Assembly: GCA_024345305.1 (NCBI GenBank)
Contig: BRON01000003.1
Span: 744,001-808,000 of the forward strand
Direction of reading: 5' to 3'
Origin: Mrakia gelida
Taxonomy: Eukaryota > Basidiomycota > Tremellomycetes > Cystofilobasidiales > Mrakiaceae
DNA: 64,000 nt
A model generated the notes under the pieces. It saw only the letters and a list, made by a program, of their open reading frames with translations, did no database searches and was not told the DNA's origin. The translations under genes and the position numbers were made by a program. This document shows positions 1 through 11,814 of the stretch, one piece after another (the stretch's first letter is position 1; each line of letters opens with the position of its first letter).

Positions 1-3000
1 GGCTCTGGATCTCTCGCTCCTTCCCTTTCCTGCTGGGTCCGAGGCGTTCGACCCTCGTCTCCTCCCTCGCGTCCTCCCTCGCGTCCTCCTCCGCTTCCGA
101 CGACTCGACGACCCTCGACGCTCGGGCGGTTTCCGACGGCCTTGACGCTCTGATCGGGACCTCTCGTTCCTTCCCTTTCCTGCTGGGTCTCGGCGGCGGC
201 TGCTCCTCCTGCTCGTCCTCCGATGCTGAGGACTGGACGATCTCCATCGGCTCCGAGACTTCCATCGATTCGACGACCGGCGACGGCTCCTCCACTACTT
301 CCTTTACCAACGCGAATTCCTCCTCCAAGGCTCCCTCCTCTTGACGAGGACTCCTGACCCTAGGATGAAAGCTGGTCGCAGAGATCTCCTCGATATCCGA
401 GCTGTCGTCCTCGTCCTCGTCCATGTCGTTCCCAGACTCGACGTCCGTTCTACCATACACCGACTCTCGATCCGTGTCTCCTCCGTAGACGGTCACCTCG
501 CCGATTCCAGAGAAGTCGTCCTCCTCGTCGACGAAGTCTGCCATGAGGATCGCGTTCTCGGCGAGGAAGGCTTTGAGATCTGCTGGATCGATTTGAGGGC
601 GTTGACGAGCGGCGAAGAAGCCTTCCGAGGGTGTGAGGGAGGGTTGACGAGATGGTTGACGAGAGGGTTGGCGAGAGGGCTGGCGAGAGGGTTGACGTGA
701 TGGTTGGCGAGAGTTGTGGCGAGATGTGGAAGGTCCGACGCTTCCTCTTCGAACTGATACTGATCGACTCCTCTTCCTGCTCGTGGTGGGCTGCTCCTGC
801 TGAGGCTGATCCTGCTCGTCCTCGTCTCCTCCCTCCTCATCATCGTCTCCCTCATCCTCATCCTCAACCTCGACATCCTCGTCCCCACCAATCAAGAACC
901 CCGAGAAGAACCCGAACCTCCTCGTCCCCTTCATCTTCTTCAACTTCCCTCGATCTCTCACGAGCTTCCCCGTTCTCAGATCGATCTCGTCGTCCTCGTC
1001 GGCGGGGAGATCCTTGTACCGATGAACGATGTCCTCCCACGTCGTGAGGAGTCGAACGGAGTTGGCGTAGCGTTGACGAGAGAGCTCTTTATCGCTCATG
1101 GCCAGAGCTTCTGGAGCGGCGGAGCCAGAGCGGGAGGTGGGTCGAGAGTTGGTGGTGGGAGCGGGAGGAGGGGAGTAGCAGGTGATTTCGTCGTCGGATT
1201 CGGAGTTGGGGTGGGAGGGAGTCTGGAAAGGCAAGGCGGACGGACAGACGCGTCAGTTGAGGTCGACGAAGGAGGACTAGAGCGAGGGCGAGAATGGAGA
1301 CTCACAGGTCGTCGTTGAGTGGCCTTCGAGGATTCGGCATCTCCAGGACCATCGACCGTTCGAGAGACGGATCGCTTGGGGGCTGAAGGAGGCACGCTGG
1401 CTCGGCCTGGCGTTCGAGGAGCGACGAGAAGGAAGGGATCGTCCGGGTCTTCGTCGTTCTCGTCGTCCAGCGTCGAGAGCGGAAGAGCAGAAGCGACGGG
1501 TGTAGCGGAGAGAGCCTGAGAAACATGGGCAGGAGTCAGCGATGTGCTTCTTCCGCCAGCGGAGAAAGAGGGGAAAAGAAGACTCACTCCTCGGCGTCGA
1601 GTCGACTTCGAAGACTCCGCGTCCTGAGGACCGTCGACTCGCCTCGAGTCGGTGGTTTCGGGACCAGGTACAGACTGGTAGAGACCGAAGACATGAGCGG
1701 ATACGTCAGCATAGTGGTCGGGCAGAGATGTAACTCCCCGAGTGCAGAGAAAAGTGAGCAAACGAACCTGTTGAACGTGTGGCTCCTCTTCGATCGTCAA
1801 AACCTCGTTCTCGGTGACAATCACATCACCAGCCGGTCTCGAAGCATCAATCTCCCCATGCTCCTTGTCTTCATCTCCAGCGTGGGAGTCAGGAACGACG
1901 GACGAGTTCTCGAGCTGCAAAACGAACGAAACGAGCAACAGCAACGACGCGTCAGTTCTCCGAGCTCGCATCACCCCCTCCTCCGGCTCGAAAAGAACAG
2001 AGAAGTAAGCTCACATCCAAAGAGCTAACATCCTCATCCTCCGGCTCATCTGCTGCTCCCTCCTCGTCCCTCCCTCCGTCTCCTTCCTCCTCGTCGTCGT
2101 CGTCGTCGGCGGCTGACGGAGGTGAGTTCGACTCTCCTCGTTCTGGAACGGGTTCCGGAGATTCAGAGGACTCGCTCCAGGGTGCAGGTGTGGCCGTTGG
2201 TCGCCGTTCAGGCTGAGGAAATCGACGAGCGAGGAGAAGAGCAGATCAGCGACGAAGCTCGGTCTCAGAAGGTTTGGACGCGCGGACGCGACGACGGTGC
2301 GAGTAAATGGAGAAAAAGGACTCACTCGATTCATCTCTCTCGTAGCCAGCTGATCGAGAGTCATGCGAGGTCGTTTAGCAGATTTTACGCTTGAGTCCGT
2401 GCTGGGTGGCTGAGCCGAAGGGTTGTCGTTCAGAGGTTGAGATGGGAGGGAGGTGGAGGGGGTTGTGGAGGAAGGGAAGGTCGAAAGTGGTGCAGGTGCT
2501 GAGATGAAGTTTGAGCCGGATCCGATGAGTTGAGTACTGGGATCTCCTTCTTGCTGATGTCCTAGCAGACCATCCCTCGCGGGTTCGTCGTCGTGAGACT
2601 CGAGGATCGCGTCCAAAGCCCTCCTCCTCGATGTTGAGCTTGAAGCGTTGCTCTCCTGAGCTCCTCCCTCGTCCTGCGAGCTTGAGTCGATGTTTCTAGA
2701 TTGGAAAGCAGCCTCTTGATCCGTGAGTCTCATGGGCTGGAGTGGCCGAGGTTCGAGCGAGCGTGCCTCGGGAGGAAGTGAAGAAGATGAGGTTGAGAGA
2801 GAAGGGAGGAGGCGTGGAGGTGGAGGAGGGTTCTCTTGTTGAAGCTGTAGAGGAGTCAAGACAGCGAGAAGTGAGCTTAAAGTCCGAGGAAGATGATGAA
2901 AGAGCTCTATGCTGACCTGAGTCGTGGCCTTGAAAGGCAGAAGCTGACCTAGAACTCGTGAATGAGCTCGAATGGAAGCGAGCTGAAGGGAGGGAAGGGA

Positions 3001-3231
3001 CGAGCGAGGCCGTCAGCTTGAGCTCAACGAGGGAAGCTATACTGCCTCGAGCAACGCCAAAGAGCTACTTGCCTGAGTATGGGGCTGTCCTTGATCTCTG
3101 GTCTCGAACGCGACGTTCCTCTTCGTTCGGTCCTGTTGGTTGAAGCGAAGGAAGGTGAGGTTGACCCAAACGAGCTCGACGCTTCGAAGTGAACCGCAGG
3201 GGAGCCTCCATTCCAGGGCCCCTGGCTCCAT
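1..3231 (-). CDS. SCM3: Scm3-like CENP-A chaperone (partial, runs off window)
   Basis: Scm3/HJURP proteins deliver the centromeric histone H3 variant CENP-A to kinetochores. Around 940-1080 (antisense) the spliced frame reads RQRYANSV, then TTWEDIVHRY and DEIDLRTGKLVRDRGKL, which follows the fungal Scm3 pattern of Trp..Ile..Tyr, an acidic DEIDL.TG core and a D.G.L tail. Upstream exons give an acidic Ser-rich region (2040-2180) and a polar N-terminal part (2340-2860). After the core come an Asp/Glu run, several RQPS repeats near 640-720 and two copies of PSRKGKERE near 20-180. The frame is open to base 1, so the C-terminus is missing. Introns use CTGAC branch sites; one near 3070 appears to be GC-AG (CAG|GCAAGT). 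The start is uncertain: 3231 is the best Met in the frame that joins the next exon. Identification rests on one conserved block. Confidence 0.6.
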
Positions 3232-3419
3232 TCTTTTTCTTCCCGAGAGAGGACTTCTTGATCGAAATGGTTCTCTTCAGAAGATAACCAGAGAAAAAAA
3301 GTCGTCTCGTAAAAGTCACTGCCGTCTCGAATCGCTCGTGGCCTTCCCTCCCCTCGGCGAGCGCGATAGCCGTTGACCTTCAACCACTTCAACCTCTTTC
3401 TCCTCCTCTTTCTTCTAGG

Positions 3420-4842
3420 ATGTCTACCGAACTGAGACACGATCTCATCTCATCAGCAGTCTCCTTCCTCAGAGACCCAAAGGCAAGCTCAAATCTCTAC
3501 TTTTGTAGCTAGAGAGAGAGAAGGGTGGACCGCTCGTTCTTGTCCGAGCTGACCCCCTTCCGTCCTTCCTTCTCTCAGGTCGCTTCCTCCTCCCTCACCA
3601 CAAGGTCAGCCCTTCTCGCATTCATGCTTATCGTCCCTCTCAGAGACTTATACGACTCTCTCGCTTGTTGCAGACTCAACTTCCTCGCTTCCAAAGGACT
3701 CACAGACGCTGAAGTCCAAGAGGCTCTCCGTCAAACAGCTCCCTCCTCCTCGACCTCCTCCTCATCTCCCTACCCCAACCCTCAAGACTTCGCAGCCCCT
3801 CCGCCACAAGGTTCAGGAGGTCCTTATGGATACGATCAAGGTTTCCAAGGTGGTCGAAGGATGCTGCAACCCCCTCCGGTGCCGAGGCGAGACTGGAGGG
3901 ACTACTTCGTGAGCTCAATCATCCTCCCTCCCATTCCTCGTCCTTGTCTTCTTCCTTCGGTTTTCTGACTCTCAGACTCTCAAATACACTTACAGGTCAT
4001 GGCTGTGATCTCAGGAGGGGTTATGTACGGTCTCACGGCTCTCACAAAGGTTCGTCTCGTCCACTCCTTGCCCAACTCTCGGTCCCTCCCTTACTCCTCA
4101 ACCCGACTCACCCCTCTCCCCTTCCTTCGTCTCTCCTCCAGAAATACCTGCTCCCTCACCTCCTCCCACCTCCAGCACCCGTCTTCACCCAAACCTCCGA
4201 CGCCCTCAACACCCAGTTCGAAACCCTCACCACAGACCTCACCTCCCTCCGCCTTGCGACCGAACAGCTCAAGGGCGAGCTCGAGGAGGAACGCGACAAG
4301 GTTCGACATCTCGTTGCCGAGGTTACTAGGACGCTGGAGGAGGTCAGGAAGAGAGAGAAGGAGGAGAAGGACTGGAGGGAGGAGGTCAGTGGGGAGGTGG
4401 AAGGGTTGAAGGAGAATCTGCCCAAGGTGCGTCGCTCGTTTTGAGACTCGACTCTCGCGTTCGTTCTTGCCGTTTGTTTCCCTGTCGAACTTCAAACTGA
4501 CCTCTTTCCTCGCTTCACCCGTTCGACCAGATGCTCCAATCCCACACAACCCTCCTCCAATCGAACCTCACCTCCCTCCAAACCGAACTCGCAACGCTCA
4601 AACCTCTCCTCTCCGCTCGAGCTCGTCCAGACTCGTTCTCGTCCAAACCTCTCGGATTCGGAGGAGTCCCTAGCATCCCCGCTTGGCAGCAGCTTCCTCC
4701 TGCCTCGCCCGCGTCGTCCGGTGGGGAGGAAAAGGAGAAAGAGAAGGTGGTGGTCGCCAACGGAGGAGAGGGAACGACCGAGGACGCGTCGGCGAGTGCG
4801 AGTGCGAGCTCGTCGTCCACTCCTATCGCTGCGAGTGGCTAG
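3420..4842 (+). CDS. PEX14: Peroxin-14, peroxisomal docking complex membrane protein
   Basis: Pex14 sits in the peroxisomal membrane and docks cargo-loaded Pex5/Pex7. Six exons (3420-3482, 3579-3604, 3674-3908, 3996-4049, 4142-4426, 4531-4842) give about 324 aa. The N-terminal domain reads MSTELRHDLISSAVSFLRDP, then VASSSLTTRLNFLASKGLT and EVQEAL, the conserved Pex5/Pex19-binding helices. A Pro-rich spacer leads to RRDWRDYF and a hydrophobic segment (VMAVISGGVMYGLTAL) as membrane anchor, followed by LLPHLLPPPAP and a coiled coil (about residues 150-230). The C-terminus is Ser/Ala/Glu-rich and disordered. Intron 1 is GC-AG (AAG|GCAAGC). Splice frames agree at every junction, so the model is firm. 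Confidence 0.95.
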
Positions 4843-4947
4843 TTTAGTTTAGTTTGAGACGAGTACGGGATGATCATGAGTGTCTAGGTCGTACAGAGGC
4901 AAACTACGTACGACATAGATGAGAGAGAAGCTACACGAGATACCAAA

Positions 4948-7005
4948 CTAGTAGAAGTCGTCCTCGTCGTCTCCTGCCTGTCCCCAGCCGCCCTCGACAG
5001 GATAGTCGTCGTAGTACCCTTCCTCCACTCGTCGCTGCTCCGCCGCTGCTGCCTCGAGATGATACAAAATTGTGAACGACTTGAGGCGGGGATCCGTGAA
5101 GATCTTGAGGTCGTTCTCCTTGAACTGGACCAGAGAAAGAGACGCGAAGGTCAGCCTTCGACCGTTCGACCTTCGAGCCCGTTCGAGAAACGAAAAGCGA
5201 GAGAGCAATAAATCCTCACGTAGCGATCCAAAGCTCTCAACTTATCTCCCACGTCCATCACGCAGATCGTGCAAGGTCCTCCTTCCGTACGGTAGGATCC
5301 AAGTCGGTCCTCGTACGCCTGAGCGAGCGACCGAAGCTGTCGGCGAAGCTTGATGGGCTTGTCTCCCATGTAGGCGTGAGGATTTGGCTGTTCGAACTCA
5401 ACGAGTCCGTTGCCGGTGGGGATCAAAGCGAAAGGGTGGGTTTCGCAGGGTTCGTGGAGGAAGAAGGTGTGGTAGGGGAGGTCGAAAGCTGGGTCGGACG
5501 CTCGATTGAAGAAGGAGAGGGTGTCGAAGGTGGCTTGGAGTTCGACGAGACGAGTCGCTCCTCGAACTGAAAGAGAAGAAGAAGAGATAGAAAGATAGGT
5601 CGGCACTCGAGAGCAGAGAAAAAGAGGATTGAGGGTGGAGAAGGAAGAGAAGACGCACTGATCAAGAGAGCTGAAAGAAAACGAAGACGCGTCGAGGGTC
5701 AGAGGTTGCGTTGGGGAGCTCGGGAGAGGCAACGAGAGCGAATGAAAAGATCTCACTATCCCCAGGTTGAAGAACAGGGCACCAGTCGTGGGCCAAGCTC
5801 GAGCTTCCGCGTTGATAGAGAGGTCTCGACCATCCGGCGAGGAGGTCGAAGGAAGGGTAAGTCGCGACGGCGATCTCGTAAAAGATCGCTGCCGTTCTCC
5901 TGTCCTTGTTCGCCGACGTCGTGAGCTCCGGCTCGAACTCTCTCAAGAGAGAGAGTACGGCAACGATGAACCTCGGCCACTTGGGACGGTCGAGGAAGTC
6001 TTCAGGGAGAGGGGGTTTTGAGGGAGCTCTCGCAAGAGCAGAGGCTGCCGCTCGAGCTGAGGCAGTGGAGTGGGAGGGGAACATCGAAGAAAGACTTCTA
6101 AGAAGCGAAGCAAGAGCGTCAGTCATCGGAAAAAGGGCGGCGATACAGGACCCTCTATGAACGTCAACGTACTGGGTTCGGTGTGGTGTTGGGGCGACCC
6201 AAAGAATCCTTCGGTCAGGATCCCTTCGGTGGGAATCTGGTTCGAGAAGAGCTCCGCAGAGAGACTCGAAGACGTCCTGTCCCCACAATTTGATGACGTC
6301 GAAGGAGTACTTCTTTCCGAGAACGAGCTAGAGAAAGAGACGAGGTCAGTCGTCGCAAACGAGAGAAGAGGCGGGGTAGAGGAGTGGTGGAGGGAGAACG
6401 GACAAGAGCTCTGATCTCGACGAGGCGAAAGACTCTGGTTGGTGAAGGTCCTGGAGATTGCGCATAGGTCAGCTTCGTCGACATCTCGGTCTCCGTTCGG
6501 AGAGAGCTGATACTCACTGAGCGTTGTAGAGGAAGTGAAGCAAGACGTCCCAGTCCGCCTCGTTATCGAGCAGTCGACAAGTTGGCGCCTCCTCCTCCCC
6601 TTGAACGACCGAGTTCTCGTCCGATCCAACGACGAACATGTCGGCGAAGACCGTTGAGGATCTCGAGAGAACGGACTTGTGGACCTGAGGAGCAAAGAGA
6701 AGGGGAGGAAAAAGAGAAGGGGAGGAAAAAGAGAAGGAAGGGAGGGAACGTGAGCTCAAGCGTTTCCTTCGGTCTTCTCCCTTCTGCGAATCTGCGAAAG
6801 ACAGCCACCTACTCACCTTGAAGAGAGTAGATCCAACCGAGAGAATCACATTCCCATCTGACAACCAGAACTTGGAAGACCGTTGAGGAGCTGTAGCAGG
6901 AGCAGTGGCCAAGGTGGAAGCAGATGAGGGACCTCCTCCTTCTCCTCCTTCGACTCGAGCTCGTTTCTGAGAAGGACCTGCTTGAGAGGAGGGCTGGGAA
7001 TACAT
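4948..7005 (-). CDS. BTB/POZ domain protein
   Basis: The first exon begins MYSQPSSQAG, then a basic stretch and FWLSDGNVILSVGSTLFK joined to VHKSVLSRSSTVFADMF. This is the fungal BTB/POZ pattern used for dimerisation or Cullin-3 contacts. Later exons read VFRLVEIRALL and LVLGKKYSFDVIKLWG, a typical helix pair after the BTB fold, then a 220-residue C-terminal region ending in an acidic Tyr/Asp tail (stop at 4948). A 12-nt exon (5659-5670, CTCTCTTGATCA) keeps the frame between LQPGD and RGATRL. The exon before LVLGKK needs the acceptor after ACCAACCAG to keep frame. Whether a short intron exists near 6120-6165 is unclear, because both readings stay in frame. The start at 7005 lies directly after a CAG, so a 5'-UTR intron or an upstream start is possible. 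Function beyond BTB is unknown. Confidence 0.75.
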
Positions 7006-7672
7006 CTGCGAGTCGACGAAAGCACAGTCAGTTCAAAATCTGGCTTTATGGCGTCTTGGAAGGGATGGGTATCACCTTCGCTTGTTGAGAAAGGAGTGGA
7101 AGATGGAGGGGAGGGAGGGGGAAGGTGAGCTTCGAGAAGGCGAAGCGCGAGATCGATGCGAGAGCGGTTGTATCTCTTTCGACGAGTCACGTTTTTGGTC
7201 AGTCCCCTTCAGGGAACTTTCTTCGAAAAAGCGTCAGTTCAGCTCAATACTGCTACACAGACGGAGACGTCCGTTCCCAGGGCAAAAGTGGCTCGAGAAG
7301 ACCAGAAAAGTGGGAGGGACGAACGTACCTGCTTCTAGACCTCCTCCGGCAGCGTACTGAGCTCGTCTCCTGAGTACTGGTATAGTTTCCTGAGGTAGCG
7401 TTCGATCATCGCCGACACCAGAGGCAAGTCGAGAACACGCCCCGATACGTCGTCGCAACTCGTCTCGACGCGTTCCTGCTCCCTCCTCGGACCACCTCTT
7501 CGCGAAGGACGAACAAGGGGTGTGCTCTCTCACGTCCAACGGATAAGTTGATTGACATACTACCTCTCGTGCCCTCTCCTCCTACTACCAACCTCCCAAG
7601 CGCGTTCCCCCCTCCAACCCAACCCAGAACCCAGCGACGCCGAACGGAGCACTCGGCTCGACGCGAAACGGA
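7006..7672. other. Intergenic stretch upstream of the BTB gene
   Basis: This stretch lies between the BTB start and the CWC15 stop, both on the minus strand. A strong donor (CAG|GTACGT) near 7328 and CTGAC motifs nearer the BTB start suggest one or two 5'-UTR introns of the BTB mRNA. A short antisense frame MIERYLRKLYQYSGDELS stops just before that donor and may be an upstream ORF. No further gene is supported. Confidence 0.35.
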
Positions 7673-9309
7673 CTACTTCAAGAACTTGGCCATGAATTGA
7701 CCTGCAGAGGCGAGTGGCGAATAAGAAGGACGAGGTCAGCATCGATCGAGGTAAAGAAAGAAGGAAACGAAGCGAAGGATGTGAGGAGCGACGAACGATG
7801 GAAATCCGACCTCAACAAATCGTTCACAAACTCCTTCTTCTTGTTCTTGTCCTCCGTTCCCGAAGCTTGGTTCTTGAAGATGAGATCTGAGAGTCCAACC
7901 CGAAAGCGAGAGCGAGTCAGCAAAGCGAGTCTTCGACGAGAAGAAGACCTTTCCTGTCGAAAGCAAACGCGAGGTGATAAGACGCGAAACGCGAGAGAGA
8001 AATCGTCGACTCACCATCATCCCACCTCCTCCCGACCTTGAACCCTCCGTTCACCGTGCTGCTCGTCGTCGATCCTGTCGGGGACGAAGGACCAGGAGCT
8101 GTTCCGAGGGCGGCAGCGAGGTTCATGAGAGGGTTTCCGGTCGCGATGGAGGCTTCTCGGTCGAGAGTTGCTGATTGGGAGGCGAGGAGGTCCTGTGAGG
8201 GGACGATGTCGAAGGAGAGGACGAAGGTTAGCGAGATGAGACGACGAGAAGGCAGCTCTGTGTGCAGAGCAGGCATCGGGGAAGGGTAGAGGAAGGTAGT
8301 GAAACACGACGAACCTGACGTTCCTTCTCCTCCGCCCTTTCCCTCTTGATCTTCGCAAGCTCTCGAAGCAGCTCAGCCGTATCGTCCTCGTCATCGTCCG
8401 AGTCGGAGTCCGAGGAAGAAGAGTCCGAGTCCGAGCCGCTACCAAACGCAAACGCGAACGAACCAAAGAAGAAACAAGAAACGGTCAGCGTTCGAGCTCA
8501 CCTCCTCCCTTCCCTTCCTCCCCTTCCCTTCAAGAACGACGCGAACGCGAACTCACTCATCTTTAGCCTTCCCCTTCCCCTTCTTATCCTCCCCACCATC
8601 CCCATCCATCTCCTCATCCTCATCATCATCATCGTCGTCCCCACCCTTCTTCGCGCTCTCATCCTCATCGTCCCTATCCAACCCAACCACCTCCTCCAAC
8701 ACCTTCCTCCTCTTCCTGCTCTCCTCTCCCTCCCCATCATCCCCACCGTTCTCCAGCCTCAAGGTAGTAGCATCTCCAGGGAAGACCAGCTCAGGTAAGG
8801 CTCCCAGCCCTCGATCTCGTCTCTTCTTGTCCACGGCAGCTCGTTCGGCGATGAGGAGTTGGCGACGAAGGTCGGATTGGGCGACGTCGTTGGTGGAGGT
8901 TTGACCTGGTTGACGGAACTTGAGCTTGGTGTGCGTCGCCAGATCCTTGTTGGAGAATTGTTTGGAGTTCCCTTTGGATTCTCGGCCCATGGCGGGCGCT
9001 GGAGAAGGGGCGGAGGGAGGAGCATGAGAGGGGAGGGGAGGGACGAGGGCGAGGCGAGGGAGAGAGGGACGAGGAGTGAAGAGGGAGTTGATAGAGAGTC
9101 AGCATGCTTAGATGAGAGAGTATGTAGAGCTCGAAGCTGAGACGATATGCAGAAGAGTGGGAGGAGGAGAGAAGGGAACGAACCCCAAGTAGGTCTCTGA
9201 GCTCGGGAAGGAAGGGAAACGGAAGGGAGAGCGCCAGCTTCACGTCAGTTCTGCTTTGATCCAGCGCCAACGAAAGCCGAGAGATTGTACTCACATGCGC
9301 GTTCGACAT
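7673..9309 (-). CDS. CWC15: Spliceosomal protein Cwc15 (NTC-associated)
   Basis: Cwc15 is a disordered core component of the activated spliceosome. The spliced N-terminus MSNAHRPTWAPAMGRESKG matches the conserved HRPTWAPA opening only if exon 1 (15 nt, 9295-9309) and a 13-nt exon 2 (AGACCTACTTGGG, 9184-9196) are joined to exon 3 at 8998. Then follow QFSNKDLATHTKLKFRQ and a basic/acidic spacer with a long Asp/Glu run. Next is ELLRELAKIKRERAEEKERQ, then ATGNPLMNL and KVGRRWDDDLIFKNQA. The conserved C-terminus reads FVNDLLRSDFHRQFMAKFLK, created by splicing the last short exon (stop at 7673). All hallmarks of the family are present and every junction holds frame. Confidence 0.93.
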
Positions 9310-9522
9310 CCTGAAGTACTGAAACGAGGAGAAAGAAGAAGAAGGAAGGGGGAGATGGATGTGGATGGGAGTCAAACGGAACAGAATCCAAAGAGATCGA
9401 ATCGCTTTCGTTTTCGTTTCGTTTCCTCTCCTTCCTGCCCTTCGCCTTCCCTCTCGCCTCAACCCATCACCCCAACCCAAACCCACTTCCCTTCTCTTTC
9501 CTTTCCCCCCACCTCTGCCAGG

Positions 9523-11045
9523 ATGTTCGCTTCGAGCGCTCGTCTTATCTACAAGCGTTCCCCTGTGCATGTTCAGAAGGAGAGGAAGATGCTCAAGATC
9601 CTCGAGCCTAAGGGTTGGAAGAACACCAAGGGAGGAACTACCTCGCCAGATTCGCTGAGAGGTGTTTATGAAGGAAGGGTGACAGGGAGAGGTGAGTCTG
9701 CTTGATCTCTTTTCTGTTGGGGAGCTGGGAGAGACGAGGCAAGAGCGAGGGGGAGAGGTAGAGAAGGGAAGGAGGGAGGAAGGGGATCTCGACTTTGAGC
9801 TCGACGTTCTTTTTCGATCCGTCGAGATCGTTGGCCACGACTCTGCAACGGAGATGGAGAGATCGTATGCCGATCAGTCTGGAGAGCTCTGTACTTGACC
9901 CCTCTCGATCTCTTGTATCCAACTGTGTCGCTCGAAGAAGGGGGAGGAAACGAGCTCGCGAGCTTGGATGAGGTCGACGTCCGTCCTCCTTCCCTCTCTT
10001 CCTCGCTCGACCTTCCCTTTCCTCAGCTCTCTCCCAGCATACCCTCTTCCCTCTTCACTACCCCTCACACGGCTCTCGCTTTCGCACCCGCACATCTTCG
10101 TCTTCTCCGAGCTCATCTCTCGTCCTCTTCTCTCTCTCGAAACTGACTCCCTCACCTCCTCCCTTCTGCTCACCTTGTCCCACTCAGGAATCTCCGAAAC
10201 CCGAACGACGTACACCCACACCATCAACAAACGCTTCTTCAAACCCCACATCAAAACCATCACCCATCACTCCCAAGTCCTCGACGCTAGCTTCACCATG
10301 CCAACAGCAGTCGGAGCCCTCAGGACGATTCACAAGTACGGATCGTTTGATAACTACCTTGTCAGTCTCGCTTCTTGCTTCTTTTCTTTCTTGGGTTGGG
10401 TTGGGGATTGGAGCGGGGGTGATGGGTTGTATGAGAACGAAAGGGAGGTGTTGTGTAGGCAAGAAAGAGGGAGAGGGAGAGGGAGAGAGAGCGCGACGAA
10501 CGAAGCTCACCTCCCTGCCCCTCCTTCGTTCGTCCCTCCCTCAGCTCAACCTGCCCCCTCACCTCCTCTCCCGCGACACCACCAAAATCCGAGACACCAT
10601 CCGAACCATCCTCCAAACCAAACTCGATTCCCTCCCCCCTGGCTCCAAAATCCTCCCCATCGGCATAACCTCCGGCGTCTCCTCCCTCGACCGCCAACGC
10701 CCCGCTCAGCAACTCCTCGGAGACGCCCTCATCGCCTCAGGCAAAGCTCGCGTGGACGCCTGGGGGGCGGGTGCTCCAGTGACGGTGGGTAACAACATTC
10801 GGTACGACAAGAAGTGGGACAGGAGGAGTGGGAGGGCGAAGTTCGGACTGGGGAGTGCTTGGAGGAGACAGGTTTGTGCGGTTAGGGTTAAGGGAGGAGG
10901 GTATGCGGGTGGAGGGGATAATTGGGCGAGGTTGGATGCGGAGGGGAAGGTTGTTGCTGGAGGGTTGGAGAGGGAGACGGGGTTGGAGAAGGTGAAGAGG
11001 TTGGCGAGGCAGGTGAGGGGGGTGCCGGGACCGGAGAGGAAGTGA
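9523..11045 (+). CDS. Mitochondrial large-subunit ribosomal protein bL28m
   Basis: Three exons (9523-9691, 10188-10360, 10545-11045) give about 280 aa. The first exon encodes a basic presequence (MFASSARLIYKRSPVHVQKE). The second carries the bL28 core: THTINKRFFKPHI (the RxxxPN/KPN-like rRNA-binding strand) and VGALRTIHKYGSFDNYL, matching the conserved ALRTI.K.GG.D.YL end of the domain. The third exon is a C-terminal extension with Gly-rich and basic parts, common in mitochondrial versions. Intron 1 is 496 nt, unusually long for this window. The protein should act in the mitoribosome as the homologue of yeast Mrpl24. Confidence 0.8.
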
Positions 11046-11240
11046 TGAGGATGGATTTCTTCTTTGAGACGCGACTTTCTTTCGAGAGATGGGGGAAAGA
11101 GGAGGCTCGGTTCTCTGTGTCTTGCAGTGTTGACCAGCTCGAATATCTCTCGGCTCGCTTTCGAGAACGAAGGCAGAACGAAACAGAAGCAGCTGATCGT
11201 CGTAAAAAGAAATCGAACCTCCTCGTCCTCCTCCCTCCCT

Positions 11241-11814
11241 CTACTTCTTAATCTCGACTCCTCCAGCTTGAGCGACAGTCTTCTTCTTGGCGGATTCGTC
11301 CTCTCGAGAGTAGTAGATGAGGCCCTGCGAGCGACAAAGAACGCAGGACGTCAGCGTCAGCTTTCGATCCGGTGAGTTCGGTCGCGGAGGACGTCTCTCG
11401 CACGAGAAGAGAGAAGGGAGACGAGGAAGAGAGGAAGGTTGGGTGTGATGGGAGGGAGAACGACGTACTCCAACAGCAGCAGCGCCTCCGATCCACTGAG
11501 GAAGGAAGAGGGAAGAAGGCGGAGAGGAGATAGGGGAATGGGTCAGCTCCAACAGCAACGTCAACCTCTTTCAGATCGAGAGCGAGAGAGGACGAACCAC
11601 AAGGGGAGCGTTCTTCTCGTAGAACTGCGACGCAAAGCAAAGAACGAGGGATCAACTTACTCGCTTCTTTCTCTTCGAGGAAGAACAGAGATGGAGCGCG
11701 ACTCACAGACTTCCCACCCTCGTTCATTCCGGAAGTCCCTCCAGGCATGGTCGTAGCGAAGGCTCGAGTTCGGGCAGCAGCGAGGGTTCGGGTGGCGAGT
11801 TTGAGAGTGAGCAT
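11241..11814 (-). CDS. Small mitochondrial single-pass membrane protein, 81 aa, unknown
   Basis: Four exons, all joined in phase 0, give 81 residues. The N-terminus (MLTLKLATRTLAAARTRAFA) is an Arg-rich amphipathic presequence without acidic residues. A short loop (MNEGGKSFYEKNAPLV) leads to a hydrophobic Gly/Ala segment (WIGGAAAVGGLIYY) and a charged Lys-rich tail ending EIKK. The two middle exons are only 27 nt each (FYEKNAPLV and WIGGAAAVG). Size and topology resemble small accessory subunits of inner-membrane respiratory complexes, but I do not recognise the family. Its start faces the peptide-precursor gene across a 970-bp divergent region. Confidence 0.6.
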
